From Brachycybe producta (taxonomy: Eukaryota; Arthropoda; Diplopoda; Playtdesmida; Andrognathidae): a stretch of 64,000 nucleotides of DNA. The notes beneath the pieces are model-generated. The model saw nothing but the letters and a program-made list of their open reading frames with translations. It had not been told where the DNA came from and did no database searches. A program made the translations under genes and the position numbers. Where the stretch lies: assembly GCA_036925085.1 (NCBI GenBank), contig JAUPFP010000176.1, positions 41,001-105,000 on the forward strand, read 5' to 3'. Below, piece after piece: positions 12,520 through 24,311 of this stretch. Each line of letters opens with the position of its first letter. Positions within the stretch are counted from its first letter, which is position 1.

Positions 12520-13129
12520 GCAAGGGCGGCGCAAATGTTTCCTCCCTGAAGGCATAAACTTTTTACAGTCAACTTTTTAACACGAGGTTCTATGGAAGAC
12601 GGGTGCCGGAGTTCGGCCCCATTGCGCCCATATAAAATCTCGGAGACCGAATCTTGGCACGGGTTGCCGACACCCGATGACGCACATCAACTGACCTTGG
12701 ACCGTCACCATTTTTTTAGACAGTAACTAAGCGCAACCAAAACTAGGCTACGCCACTGCGCCCATCTTTAGTTCTACTTTAACAGAACTTATTTCTGTTA
12801 ATGTGTATAGGGTTCCTCTATTATGTGTATTTGTGACTGTGTGTGAAAGTTCTCTTTTTCTAGTCTTTATAAATTAAAATCTCCGCCGGGCTCAAAAGGC
12901 AATCAATCCGTGAGAGATTAAAATAAGCATTCTAACTAAAACTGAAAGCAAAAGACACAGAAATGAATGAATGAATAAATGAGCGAATATTTGCACAGTT
13001 AAATGAGATAAGTGAAATTCCTGACAATCAAAGCTAATCAAATAGATCCCGCACCATAATTATATATTTAGAACTGCATTCAAACAGCCGTTTTAATCAC
13101 ATTAAGAGTTAAAAGAGGCTTATGACACG
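12520..13129. other. No gene seen
   Basis: Includes a moderately GC-rich patch (12590-12720), GAATGAAT repeats and a TACGCCACTG word at about 12755 that resembles a transposon terminus. No boundary could be closed. Confidence 0.35.
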
Positions 13130-13313
13130 ACAGGCGTCTGTGCCCAGCACCAACTTTTCGTTTGCTCCGCCCTTTTATGAGCGTCAGACCAAATATCAAC
13201 CAATTAGAAATTGAAAAGGGCGGGACATGTGACATCAGACCAAGAGAAATGATTGATGCCGCTTATAAAAGGGTGGAGCAAATGAAATGCTAGTGCTGGG
13301 CAAAGCTGCCTGT
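13130..13313. mobile_element. MULE-like MITE family H, copy 1
   Basis: Termini ACAGGCGTCTGTGCCCAGCA and the complementary GTGCTGGGCAAAGCTGCCTG. Flanks TATGACACG and TATTACAGG agree at 7 of 9 positions, fitting an aged 9-bp duplication. The interior has TTGCTCCGCCCTTTTATGAG and its mirror. Related to family G by CCGCCCTTTTATGA and AATTAGAA words. Confidence 0.8.
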
Positions 13314-13499
13314 TATTACAGGGAATTACTTATTCCGAGAGAAGTGTCGAGGTATAGCCTCTCCTACGCAGGCTCCGTACCTCTTTTAATTTCAATTGTC
13401 TTGTGATGTGAGGCGTGGACCCGGTTGCATAGAAAAACATACATCGACGCTTCTATCGCGATAGGTATAGATTTTCTATGTGGGGGAGGGGGGTTCAAA

Positions 13500-13868
13500 G
13501 CAAGGGTGCCATATGAGCAGTGGCTTAGCTAGAGTTTGTGCCGCCCTGTGCAGAATATATTTCGCGAGCGCAGCGAGCGACAAAAATTCTATAATTTTTT
13601 TCTTGGGCCATCTTAAAAGTTTTATAAAGCTCCTACTATCCGGACTTGAAAAAAACTTTTCTTTTCGTTGATGCCACTGCTACGTGCGTATTAGTTACAA
13701 CCCATGAAATACGAATTATAGCTTAGCGGAGTAGGATGATTAAATTTTTTATTTTACAATATTTTTTTGTATAATGTTCCCATTTTACATAGTTGAAATG
13801 ATCAATTTGGGGGGGGGGTTGAACCCTCCAAACTCCCCCTCCCCTATACCTACGCCCTTTAGTGCCCT
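13500..13868. other. Possible degenerate CAGTGGCTTAGCTAG-ended element
   Basis: Starts CAGTGGCTTAGCTAGAG, a word typical of many invertebrate DNA-element termini, and ends near CCTATACCTACGCCCTTTA, which is only partly complementary. The interior is AT-rich with a G-run at 13810. Boundaries uncertain. Confidence 0.3.
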
Positions 13869-13920
13869 GTAATAAGCCTCAAGGAGACAGAAAGCAGCAG
13901 AAGAAGAAATAAAATCAGTG

Positions 13921-14251
13921 AAGCTGAGCGCCTACTAAGTCGGTGATGTGACACGGCGGAAGCGCAGACAAGTTGTAGCGCGGAAACAGCTCTGGAAAAA
14001 AGTCTGGAACTTCTTGAAGTGGGTGAGTTTCTCGCTACGCTTCACTTCGCTTCCGCCCTAATAGACGGGTAAGCGGAGAGGAATTTATCAGGTTCCTTCC
14101 ATAGTCTACCGCATGAGTCATTATTATGAGAAAATAGAAATGGAGGGCTCAAAACGGTGTTGTGGCGCGTTCATAATGAACGGTCCTTTACTTTAAAAAC
14201 TACCGTAACTACGTGTTGTGCCGGGTCACCGACCTAGTGGGCGCTCAGCTT
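13921..14251. mobile_element. ~330-bp MITE with AAGCTGAGCGCC termini
   Basis: Left AAGCTGAGCGCCTACTAAGT, right AGTGGGCGCTCAGCTT: inverted termini of at least 20 bp with few mismatches. The interior is GC-richer than its surroundings (GGCGGAAGCGC, CGCTTCCGCC) and can fold. A related left-half fragment lies at 30370-30655. Confidence 0.8.
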
Positions 14252-14255
14252 GACA

Positions 14256-14363
14256 CTGTTTTAGAAACTAGAAGGTGGTTCAGAAACTAGAAAGTTTTTC
14301 AGAAACTAGAAGGTGTTTCAGAAACTAGAAGGTGGTTCAGAAATTAGAAGGTGTTTTCGAAAC
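14256..14363. repeat. Five tandem ~20-bp units (GAAACTAGAAGGTGGTTCA)
   Basis: The unit TTCAGAAACTAGAAGGTG is repeated five times with small changes and ends GTTTTCGAAAC. It is built from the terminus word of the foldback family at 8277-8447, so an end of that MITE seems to have amplified in tandem beside the 13921 element. Confidence 0.85.
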
Positions 14364-15799
14364 GATGGATGCCGTCGACCAAGCCTGAGTGTATTCGAGG
14401 CTATTTTCTAACAGTTGTTTTCAAATGAAGCCACACCACAGACACGAAAAACACACATTCAGTAGTTATAAGAGATCTCAATAATAAAAAACGTAAACCA
14501 CAAATTCCACCAACAATATTTAGGAAATATTAAAAGTGGCTTTGAATTTATGAGCAAATGTATCTACTGTAGGCCTTTATATAGAAAAAGACGAGAAAAA
14601 AAAATGTTACTACTTGAAATACCAAATGCAGTCTACTAAAATATTGAAATTCAAATGTTTTTTCTCTTTTTTTTTGCCGAGAAAAATTGAGAGAAAGAAG
14701 AAAACATGAAAATAATTGAATTTCCAGAAGTTAAAGTTTATATAATATATTTTAATTCCAGTTCAATCATACTTCAAAGATGTCAGATTGGGTTATCTCA
14801 AGAGAGAAAGAGAGAAAAATAAACCGCACTTATTTACAAAAAGAAGCATATATAGTTGAGATTAAGAGAGAAAATGTAGAGGGAAGGGGAAGAGGGTTTT
14901 TATAAAATGCGGTGAATGGGCTCCCGTATACCGGATGTCTTAGAATCGACGCCCTCAGTCTATAGACTCTATACCCTTGCCACTCTGATAAAAACGCCTC
15001 ATTGAATGTCAAAAACTGAACGAGGGCCGTTCAGTTCCTAAGCATTTTTAAAACTGCTCGAGCAAATCTGATGACTAGACCGGCAGCTCTGCCCAGCCAT
15101 AGCCTCCTATAGATACAGGCCTGTCAGCTTCCCATTGACTCTATGGAGCATTAAAATGGCACCGGTTACGTATCTAAATAACACTAGAGGCGCTTTGAGT
15201 CGATGCTGAAAACTAAGGTTTGTACATAGCCTTCCTGTATATAGCCCCTAAAACCATGTTCATCCCCCTTTAAAGTATGTTCATCCTTTTATTTCTCTGT
15301 TTATCCCTTTAAAATGTGTGGTCATCCATAATATAGTGTTCATCTAAGTGGTGCATCTATATGCATTCTGTGTTTTGTGTTAGAGTTACCCCCCAATGTT
15401 CATCCCGTTCATTTGTTCATCTTTTTATCCTGATCCGGCCATCGATAGTATCGACATATCGATATTTCGATGTCGATATTCGATATATTGAACCATCGAT
15501 AGTGACCTCTTCGATATCAATATCGATATTTAGCTTGCGAGGTCCCATTCTCATTGCCTATATATGAAGACGCGCACCACGTGTAAAACTCGGGAAGGGA
15601 ATGACGTAGTGAGCTGAAAATAGTTGCATTAACTCGGAATTTCCGGAAAGAATAACCTGTGCAAATTTCATGACCATTTATGTGCAAAGAAATATCAATT
15701 TTGTTTTATATATAAGATTTAAGTTACTTGTTTTTCAACTAACCCTGCATACCAAAAATAAATAAAGTGAATCCAAGAAAAGTTCAGAATTCCTATCTA
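14364..15799. other. No gene seen; TCGATA-rich patch
   Basis: AT-rich. 15435-15540 holds a dense run of ATCGATA / TATCGATA-like words (see findings). The frames at 14830-15012 and 15361-15567 have no recognisable domain. Confidence 0.4.
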
Positions 15800-16157
15800 C
15801 GGAGCCCTGTAAAGGACAAGCGAAAATTTCTTTTTTTTTTTAAATCTCAACATTTCGACTTTTTCCAAAATCGCGACATTTCGACATTTAATCTCTTTTA
15901 TTCGGTCATGTTAATTATGCCATGTTGTGTGCACCATACTCTAATAATTAAATTATTGCTGCACCACAAGAGGGTGCTTTGCAATAATTTCATTATTAGA
16001 GTATGGTGCGCACAACATGGCCGAATAAGAGATTAAAAGTCGGAATGTCAAGTTTAAAGTAGAAATTTCGAGATTAAAGTCGAAATGTCGAGATTCTGGA
16101 AAAAGTGGAAATGTCGAGATTTTAAAATAAATCTCGCATGCCCTTTACAGGGCTCCG
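15800..16157. mobile_element. Tc1/mariner-like foldback MITE, copy 2
   Basis: Flanked by TA on both sides. Termini CGGAGCCCTGTAAAGGACA and CCTTTACAGGGCTCCG are perfect complements over 16 bp. The interior TTCGGTCATGTTAATTATG and ACCATACTCTAAT repeats match the 2355-2694 copy. This copy defines the ends best. Confidence 0.9.
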
Positions 16158-17788
16158 TACCTATCTCAAATTTTGAATCCAAAAATATATATAAGAAGCT
16201 TAGCTTGTGTTAAAAAAAAAGAGTCAGCTAGGATGATTACATGTGTTATGTGACTCCCATTTCAAAATGGAGTATAGATTTAAGAGTTGAGGTTAAGGTA
16301 GCAGATTTCCAAGAGTAAGAAAAATCGAATCCTTCCACCTCCCTTTTCCAAAAAGAAAAAAAAAAAGAGCTAGAGATCTATTCTTAATGTTGTCTGTGTT
16401 TCTGTGTGTTATAGGTTAGGACAAGAGTGTTGTTTGAGGTTAGAAGTAAGAAAAATTCAGTTATTGGTCCCCAGTGAGCCAAAAAAAAAAGAAGATATAA
16501 ACCACATACTAACATTGGTACATACATGGTCACTCACTATATTACCGCTAAATAATCAGAAAGAACTTCAAACTCAAATGTAAACTCATAACTCAAAAGA
16601 TCCAGTAAATGCTCAAAATGATGATCCACCTCCCCACCCCCACACAAACACATACACCTCCTCCACAAAACAGAAAATCGTATTTCTTTTCATGTACAAC
16701 AAATAACTGTACAAAATACGAAATAAGATATCAGCATCATACTTCATATGCTTCAAAATTTCGAAATTATGTACCTGGTATAACTAAAAATAGCTGAATA
16801 TACACTGTATAGCTCAAAACAGAATCTAAAGATGATTTTCACTGAAGAAACTTCAGTTTTTGTTTGGATCTGAAAATGTATTAAAAGTAGTAGCGCTTGT
16901 ATTTTCGGCAACGTTTATTCGGCTCATATGTCAGGGCCGGAAGTCGGTCGAGTGACGTCCGTCACATGGTGAAGGAATAGCCCCGTTACATTCAATGTGT
17001 CTGTTCTCACAACGGCGTGCCGTGACGGGGACAGGGCTCTGACCCTGCCACCGGGCGCGGGTGCACATCGTCATGTTTACTTTCGCACCCCCCCCCCCCC
17101 GGGTGATGGTCACCGCGCTCTCGGCAAGCAGCCGTACAACTTCACAACATTAATAAATAAAAAAATCATACCACGTCATGATATCGTAGCAGAAGTTCAT
17201 CGAGGGTTTTCCTCGGACAAGTGTGGTGTCCAGATTGCGTGGTCGAGACAGGGTCGGAGCGCTGACACCTTTCCGGCACCTGTCTCGGCCCGTTAAATCT
17301 CAACACCGTGACAATTACAATTACAAAAAATACTCTGCAAGCAGCCAGTTGGCTTATGACAGAGGGACCTTAAGATCAAAGTGCTGCAAGATGCAACGTC
17401 AACATAGAATAATTACAAAAAAAATAACCTGCATTGCAAATTTAAAAAAATATGAATGCAGTCATAAAAATTTAAACCCACAATTCATTAATGACATCAT
17501 CAATAGCCCTGTTTAGTAAGAGCATCCCCATTGTCATATCTTTCGAAAAAAGACTAGTAATAAGAGTTAGTCTTAGCAAAAAAATCTCTCAATTTCCCTT
17601 GAGTGGGGGGGGGGGGGGGGGGGGGGTCACCCCTCTTCCCACATACAATGCTTTACATATATCACTAGACTGCGGTTTGGGACAATGACCACGTACAATT
17701 TTCTTAAACATGAAGACCCAGTGACCCACCAGCATTTCAGTAACACTATCGGTAAACTTATATCGGCCACAAACAAATCTCGCTGCCC
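16158..17788. other. No gene recognised; GC-rich patch at 16.93-17.30 kb
   Basis: 16930-17300 is clearly GC-richer and CpG-rich, with overlapping frames of about 100 codons on the plus strand, but none shows a domain I know. It could be an LTR or transposon remnant or a CpG-rich exon. A G-run of about 23 lies at 17604-17626. Confidence 0.35.
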
Positions 17789-17993
17789 ACAGGCAATAAG
17801 AAAACGAGATGAACAGAAGTTGTCTCCGCCCTTTTTATGACGACCTACAACTTCTAATTGGTTTGTTTTGTGGTTCGACGTTGAAAAGGCCGGAGCTTGT
17901 GACGTCAGACTACATAACCAACCAATTAGAAGTTGCGTTCATCGTAAAAAGGGCGGAGCCAACTTCTGTTCATCCCATTTTCTAATTGCCTGT
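17789..17993. mobile_element. MULE-like MITE family G, copy 2
   Basis: Termini ACAGGCAATAAGAAAAC and GTTTTCTAATTGCCTGT-like. Flanks CGCTGCCC and TGCTGCCC differ by one base, an aged duplication. The axis has GTGACGTCAGAC. Confidence 0.85.
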
Positions 17994-18570
17994 TGCTGCC
18001 CTATGCTGGGTCATCTCCACTGCACGAGTTAATGCTACAGAATGGGGATTCCACACAATCAAAACAGAAAACGGGCCACACATACTGTTTATCTAAATAA
18101 ATAAAAAAACTCAAAAATGTGTCTCATTTTAATGTTTCAGACATTCTCATTTCCAAAGTTATCGAGTTCTTAATAAATAAGAAAATTAATTATATATTTT
18201 TTTTATCAACATATGGTCTCTCTCTCTCTCTCTCTCTCTCTTTCTTCCCGCCCACAAATATCTCCCCACACTCACCATTGTAGGTTTTTTTTAATTCAAG
18301 AAACAAGAAAAAAAAATAAGATGCAAAAAAAAAGTCTGTTCATTTATGAAATATTAGCAGATTTAATGAGAGGTGCATGAGTTTGCAAATATATTTTTAC
18401 ATATCTGAAACATCAAAAGCTGTTTTCTTCAGTTGCAATTGGCTTATCCAACGATAGACTGGCTCCACACGATGCCTGTACTTGTCACATATTTTTGTGT
18501 CGCCATGAAATCTTTACAAAGTATTTTTCAACACAGAAAACCCCTATTCAATATAGTTTTTATGTTTTGA
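17994..18570. other. No gene seen
   Basis: Contains a CT microsatellite (18211-18241) and a fragment (18463-18545) similar to 38366-38460: CCACACGATG, ACTTGTCAC, AATCTTTNCAA. Confidence 0.45.
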
Positions 18571-18769
18571 CCAGTGGCGTCACAGGGGTGCGCGGACCGC
18601 ACCAGGTGACACTAATCACAAGGGTTCACATATTGTTCTCATGCGTACTTCAAGTATGCATCTGCAAGTACGCATGATGTGGAGAATCAATACTTTTATT
18701 ACTCGATTTTATTTAACTTCATTAATTTGTTTGTTTGTCCACCTTCTGAAATATTTGAAAATATAATCA

Positions 18770-18860
18770 GTCTCAGCACGGAGATTGGAACCCACGAGCA
18801 ACATTACCTTTGGTTGAGAGTCCGAGACACTAAACACTACACCAGCACACCACCACTACA
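18770..18860 (-). repeat. tRNA-derived SINE head or tRNA pseudogene
   Basis: On the minus strand, an A-box-like TGGTGTAGTGTTTAGTG is followed about 45 nt later by a B-box-like GGGTTCCAATCTCC, with a TCGGACTCTCAACC anticodon-arm-like stretch between. The loop CTCTCAA would place CTC as anticodon, as in tRNA-Glu. Acceptor ends do not pair well, so it is not an active tRNA gene. Confidence 0.5.
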
Positions 18861-19263
18861 CAAGACACAATTATACCTTCTTTGTTTTTACTTTTTAGAC
18901 CTTTTTTTTTTATAAAATCAAGTATCACAAATAACTATGTTTTTTGTTTAATTCTCTTGTTTTTACTTTAATTCTCTCCTTCACTTTCGGGAAATTTGAA
19001 TTAAAAATACTGATAAACTAAAAAAAATTATATAATGATAAAAGCCAGTCTGAATTACTCTGAAGTTTGGACTACCAAGATCTGGAATATATAGATTCTA
19101 CTGTATTTAGATAAAAAAAAATTTAGATGAACTGTATTTATTCACATTTGTTTCAGTGAAATGATTGATATAAAAAATTTCTTTTCGTAAAAAAAAATTT
19201 AATATTCTCACAATTTTTACAACTTAAAAAAAACCTTTTGAGACTAATTACTCAATAGGAAAG

Positions 19264-19667
19264 GGCCATTCGAATCCTCTAATCCCACGAATCTTGGAAA
19301 ATATTCGAGATTCGAAAACTCGAATCTTCGCGCTTTTTTTCGTCTTTCAAATCTTTCGAATCCTAACCTAAAAAAAACTTTGGTAAAATTAGTTTTAACT
19401 CCATTGACGTCCAATAGAAGCGTTCACTAACAAAAAAACCCGGCGATTGTTGGCAATTTCGGTATTGTAACCGGATCACCAATGGATCACCTTGTGGCCT
19501 GACCCTCAGTGAAGCCACACTGTATTTTTTTATTATTAATAATTTAATATTTAATATTATTTCATTTATTTGTATCTTCTTAATTCTTATCTTTGAAGGA
19601 TTCGAGTGATTCGAGAACCTTTTAGGATTCGGATTCGAGAAAATTTAGGATTTGTCTCCATCTCTAG
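19264..19667 (+). mobile_element. ~400-bp GGATTCGAGAACC-family element
   Basis: Carries CGAATCTTGGAAAATATTCG, CTCCATTGACGTCCAATAGA, GATCACCTTGTGGCC and the terminal GGATTCGGATTCGAGAAAAT..CTAG. Non-coding. It is the most complete uninterrupted member here. Confidence 0.7.
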
Positions 19668-19968
19668 TTTTAAAATACATATAAAAAAATTAAATAAATT
19701 ATAAACTTTACATATGTGATTTTTTTTCTCCTAAAAAATTTGAAAAATTCACAACGAAACCCCATTTTTCCCCTTAGTTAATTAACATTACTCCCCTACT
19801 CGGCCTACATGTACTGTTTAACTCTTATGTCCTTTGTAAATTTATAACCTAAATTTACCCATTTACCCACATTACTAAGGATTCGATTTGGATTGGTACA
19901 GGAGGACTCGGAGGAGATCCATGGAGGAAGTCGGGAAGGGGTGACACCAACCCTAGTGATGCCACTGG

Positions 19969-20604
19969 TTTTGATCCAGGAGAGACTTTACAAAAATAAG
20001 ACTGCTATAAGACAATAAATTGTCATATCTAGCTCACAACCTTGCAAATAACAAAATATTATGAGTCTATGACAAATATTGTCCTATGACTGTGCACAAG
20101 GTATTGTGACATCTTCAGAACAGCCAGCTTGGCCAATTATAAGGAGTCTAGCTATTCTTTTAGCTGGGCCAACCATGGCCTTCCTAATACCCCGAAGTTG
20201 GTCACAATTAGCCCCGGCTGGGAATCTTGAATCCTGCTTAAGGATCCACTGATGCGGAGGACATGCTTCTGAAGTCCTAACTAACAAAGAGATCTGGAGT
20301 GTGCCTCATGCATTACTTTTATTTATTTCTCCCAGAGGAGACTGACACCCCAGAGGCCCAGTACCAAGTCAAACTGACCAATGACTGACCCTATGTCAGA
20401 AGCAATTCCTAATGTGGAACTTGAAATGACTCTGTAATGGTTTCAAATGGACAACAAAAGTTTAATAACAAAAGTTTTCAGGAGTTCAGTCTCTCTCTCT
20501 CATAAAAGTTGTTACAAAATCATAAAATATGATAAATATCAATCATAAAAAAATAAGAATTGAGCTAGATAAAAGAACCGCCCTCCAACCACCCACCTAG
20601 AACA
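19969..20604. other. Unassigned stretch with a 67-codon minus-strand frame
   Basis: The minus-strand frame at 20084-20287 has more even composition than the neighbouring low-complexity frames and includes a Gly/Ala/Pro-containing segment, but I recognise no family. It may be an old transposon exon. No splice or promoter evidence supports a host gene. Confidence 0.25.
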
Positions 20605-20810
20605 ACAGACAATTAGAAAACGGGATGAAAAGAAGTTGGCTCCGCCCTTTTTATGACGACTGGCAACTTCTAATTGCTTGGTTATGTAGTCAGACGTCAC
20701 ATGCTCCGCCCCTTTTCAACGTCAAACCCACAACAAACCAATTAGAAGTTGCCGGTCGTCATAAAAAGGGCGGAGCCAACTTCTGTTCATCCCGTTTTCT
20801 AATTGCCTGT
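20605..20810. mobile_element. MULE-like MITE family G, copy 3
   Basis: Termini ACAGACAATTAGAAAAC and TTTTCTAATTGCCTGT. Flanks CCTAGAACA and CCTATAACC agree at 7 of 9. Here the axis reads AGACGTCACATG, in the orientation opposite to copies 1 and 2. Confidence 0.85.
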
Positions 20811-21418
20811 CCTATAACCACTTTAGTTAGGTGTCAAAGGTCTTTTGTTTCAACACTTAATTCCATAACCAAATAAATGCTTCTTGAGAAGAAGTTCTCA
20901 TTTTTTGTTTGTTGTTTTCTTCTTCAGAAGAAGAAGAGAAAATATTTTCTTAATTAAATCTCTTAAGAATACATGAAGCTAATAAAAAAGAACGGGAGGG
21001 GGGAGGCTGTTGTTTATTATACACAATGAAAAATGAGAATAGCAGCAACAAGTTGGTCGGATTTTTAATCTGAATATGGGACCACAAAAACACACAATTA
21101 CTCAAAACATATTTAAGATTACCTTTGTCATAAAAGTCCACCATTCTTTCTCTTTTTTATTTTTTTTGTCCAATTAAAACATAGAAAAATATTTGAGGCC
21201 AAATTCTGTTGGACAACAAGAAAACAAAAGACAGTAAATAGCAAATATATAATATATATATAAAAATACCAAATCCCAAAAAATGCAAATAATATAAAAT
21301 ATGCAAATAAACTGAGAACAACATATGTTTATGTTATCTTTTAAAATCTTTTCTAGTTTCTACACATTTTTTTTTTCAAAACCCAAAAAATAAACGCTGA
21401 CTGACTGACTCATCGTCA
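20811..21418. other. No gene seen
   Basis: AT-rich; GAAGAAGAAG runs and a TTCTAGTTTCTACAC terminus word at about 21352. A GACTGACTGACT microsatellite abuts the next element. Confidence 0.5.
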
Positions 21419-22242
21419 GGAGGCTAACATCACAAAATTACTTCGAAAAATCTCCGCAAAGAGCGCTAGCAACGTTTTTCTATCGAGTTCATAGACCCAA
21501 TGTTAAAGAAAAAACGTTTAATTTTTAAAATACACAGCAGTCGGGGCGGCAATTGTTTATTTTTCATATTTAAAACTTGTCCAATTTTAATTTTACAAAG
21601 TGCAATGTGCACCTTAAATAGATGCTGATCGAGTGATAGAATGACATAAAATTGGTAAGTGCGGTTCTAGTTTTAAAAACTATTTCAAAATCACGAATTT
21701 CTAATTCTAACTCTGTGTTGAATTCAATTGAGTACGAGCTCATGAGAATAAAAAAAACATCCATTAAAATGCTGGTAAAAATACGTAAAAATAATTTTAA
21801 AAAACCAGAAAAAAATTACCACGTGCACCAATGTGTTGGCTTCACTGTGGTTTAATTATGGTTTTTTAAAGTTATTTTTAGGTATTTTTACGAGCATTTT
21901 AATGGATGTTTTTTTTCTTATTTGGGCGTTCTCAATGGAGTTTAAACGTAAGCGTTAGAAATTCGTGATTTTGAAATACTTTTTAAAAATAGAACCGTAC
22001 TTACCAATTTTTTGTCATTCTATCACTCGATCAGCATATATTTAAGGTGCACATTGCACTTTGAACCATCAAAATTGGACAACTTTAAATATGAAAAATA
22101 AACATATTGCCGCCTCGACCTGTGGATTTTAAAAATTAAACGTTTTTTTCTTAACATTAGGTCTATGGGCTCAATAGAAAAACGATGCTAGCGCTCTTTG
22201 CGGAGATTTTTCGAAGTAATCTTACGAATGTAGCCCTCTTAA
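21419..22242. mobile_element. Foldback element (TTAA-type), copy 3
   Basis: Near-complete 820-bp copy. The left arm begins AGGCTAACATCACAAAATTA; the right arm ends GAATGTAGCCCTCTTAA. Mirrored inner words include AATTGGTAAGTGCGGTTCTA and AATGTGTTGGCTTCACTGTG at the axis. Confidence 0.9.
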
Positions 22243-22900
22243 GACACAACGTGAAAAACATTAAGTAAAAAAAAAACTCAAAAAGACACCCCAACAGACA
22301 AAAGAGATATTAAAGAGAAAATTAAGCTCATAAACAGAATTAATAACTTTTGTGTAGAAAATGAAAATGACAATAAAAAGTGAACATAAATTTTTCTCAT
22401 TAAAGTATCCTTTTATAACATAAAAAAGAAAGATTAGCTTTGAAGGAGGGTGCCGGGGGGGGGGGGGGGGAGGAGCTGGCCCCGGCCCCCCCCCCCCCAA
22501 TCTGTGGCATATTTTACACAAACCAACTTTACCTAGTCAATTTAGAGAGTCATACCTCTCTGAAGATGGTCAAAGCAGACAGAATTATAATAAAGAAAAC
22601 TCTCCAATTCTAAAAACAATACAAAACTGACCACTTGAATGTGTCATGGCGGCTACCTTTTCACTGTCTGAAAACATTGGTTAACTAAGTGGGATTTCTC
22701 AACTAATTACACCAAACTTAATTCTTAACAAATTCCTTTTTGAATGACGTCATTCAAATTATGTCATTCAATCGAATGACCAGCCTATAAAGAAGGGTTT
22801 CACACGATGCATATAAATGGCACCTATTATTTTGCACCTTGAACCCATAAACCATTTTCGATCTTTCTGCATTCCAAGGGCAAAATGAAGAGAAACTAGA
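22243..22900. other. No gene seen; adjacent G and C runs
   Basis: 22455-22497 has a long G-run followed shortly by a C-run, able to pair or form G-quadruplex structure. The rest is AT-rich and non-coding. Confidence 0.5.
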
Positions 22901-22943
22901 AAGTGTTTTCGAAACTAGACGAGCAGTTTTCAATCACCTAATA

Positions 22944-23408
22944 CATTGAACACACAGGTAACTAGAAAACGGGACGAACAGTAGTTGGCTCCGCCCTTTT
23001 TATGACGAACGCAACTTCTAATTGGTTGGTTATGTAGTCTGACGTCACATGCTCCGCCCTTTTCAACGTCGAACCACGCAACAAACCAATTAGAAGTTGC
23101 CGGTCGTCGTTCTGTGTATCCCGTTTTCTAATTGACTGTCTTGTACACACATGAGTTAAATGAATTCAAATTAAATGTATTTAGGTGAATTATACGGAAT
23201 CCAGTTAAGGACATGAACCAAATAAAAATTGACTTTATTACTAATATTTTAAAATGAAAATACTAAGTTAAGTATTAACTCAATATTTTCAGATTAATTA
23301 ACTGAATAAATTGAATTCGACATATTGTTTGTTTGACCTTCACAGGGCTCTGTAGAACACGTTTATTATTTAAATGCATTTAAATTATCAGGTGTCTACT
23401 AGGTATAA
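22944..23408 (+). mobile_element. TGTGTAC-ended MITE, copy 2, interrupted
   Basis: The left stub CTAATACATTGAACAC precedes the inserted family G element. The body resumes at TTGTACACACATGAG and ends CAGGTGTCTACTAGGTATAA. The body matches 50811-51120 closely. Confidence 0.75.
22954..23139. mobile_element. MULE-like MITE family G, copy 4
   Basis: Termini ACAGGTAACTAGAAAAC and TTTTCTAATTGACTGT. Flanks ATTGAACAC and CTTGTACAC agree at 7 of 9. The axis has CTGACGTCACATG. The right arm lacks part of the CCGCCC block seen in other copies. Confidence 0.82.
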
Positions 23409-23565
23409 AGAAAGGTGTTTTCATGTTTGATATCTTTCAAAATAAACTTTTTATAGACAAAAATTTTAAAAAAATATCGTCTGCTTAAATTTGGGTCATC
23501 TTCAAACTCACACAAAAAGATTTTTTTTTATTGATTGATTCACCCTTCTAGTTTATTAAAACACA

Positions 23566-24311
23566 TTCAAGATTTTCATTATTTTGCTTCTGAAAGACTT
23601 GGTAATCAAAATACTTGGTAATCAAAGTTCGAAAATCAGCTGTTTATATAAACCAATAAGCTTCATTAAAGAAAATACTGTTATATGAAAGTAAATTGTC
23701 ATATCTAGCTCATAACCATATAACAGTCACAAAAGCATATTATGATATTACAAAACATTATTATGATAATAATTATTTGTCATTGACTAGTGTACAACAT
23801 ATAAAATGAAAGTCGTAAAAAAATAATAGCATACAAAGAGTAACATCATAACATATGACTGTCACAGTTTTATTTTCTTTGCTGAAAAGCAAAATAACCA
23901 AATTTCTATTCGATTTTTGTTCAAATTCAGTTGCATATTTTCGCAATGGCTGCTAATAAATAAAAAAAAACATCATAAGATCATCTTTGTAGTAGACCTG
24001 TATAATGTGTATATGGTGCAGTTCTAACCTCTTATGATAAATAATTGTTTTATTCTTTCTTTTCTTGTGTTCATTTATGAGAAATTATAAATCAAGTGAG
24101 CTTTTTATATATTATTATTATTATATCATAAGCTCCACAAATGTACCATAAGTTCATCAAAAATAAAAGCCCCTTAGTTTCAAAACATTTATAACAACAG
24201 CAACAGTTTTGTAAATACTTTCTTACTAAGGTCCAAATTCAAGAAGAAAACTTTAAGCACTTTTCATCTTCAATCTTGAACTCTCACAACAGTTCCAAAC
24301 ATAAAAAAACC
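23566..24311. other. No gene seen
   Basis: AT-rich, low complexity, no repeat boundary recognised. Confidence 0.5.

Larger units (their letters stand above)
18571..19968. mobile_element. ~1.4-kb DNA transposon remnant with CCAGTGGCGTCAC termini
   Basis: Left end CCAGTGGCGTCACAGGGGTG; the right end, complemented, reads CCAGTGGCATCACTAGGGTT. Both are flanked by TTTTGA, giving a target duplication of at least 6 bp. No intact transposase frame remains. It contains a tRNA-like segment (18770-18860) and a GGATTCGAGAACC-family copy (19264-19667), probably later insertions. Confidence 0.6.
22901..23565. mobile_element. TTTTAGAAACTAG foldback MITE split by two nested MITEs
   Basis: The outer ends are GTGTTTTCGAAACTAGA (22901) and CCCTTCTAGTTTATTAAAAC (to 23565). 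Between them lies a TGTGTAC-ended MITE (22944-23408), itself split by family G copy 4 (22954-23139): a three-level nest giving a clear order of insertion. Confidence 0.7.

Noticed and set aside
16997-17516. Possible host exon in a GC-rich patch
   Set aside because: Two overlapping frames without family resemblance or clean splice signals; a homopolymer C-run sits inside. Left as unassigned.
20084-20287. 67-codon minus-strand frame as a host exon
   Set aside because: Composition is plausible but no domain, no flanking exon and the neighbourhood is all repeats.
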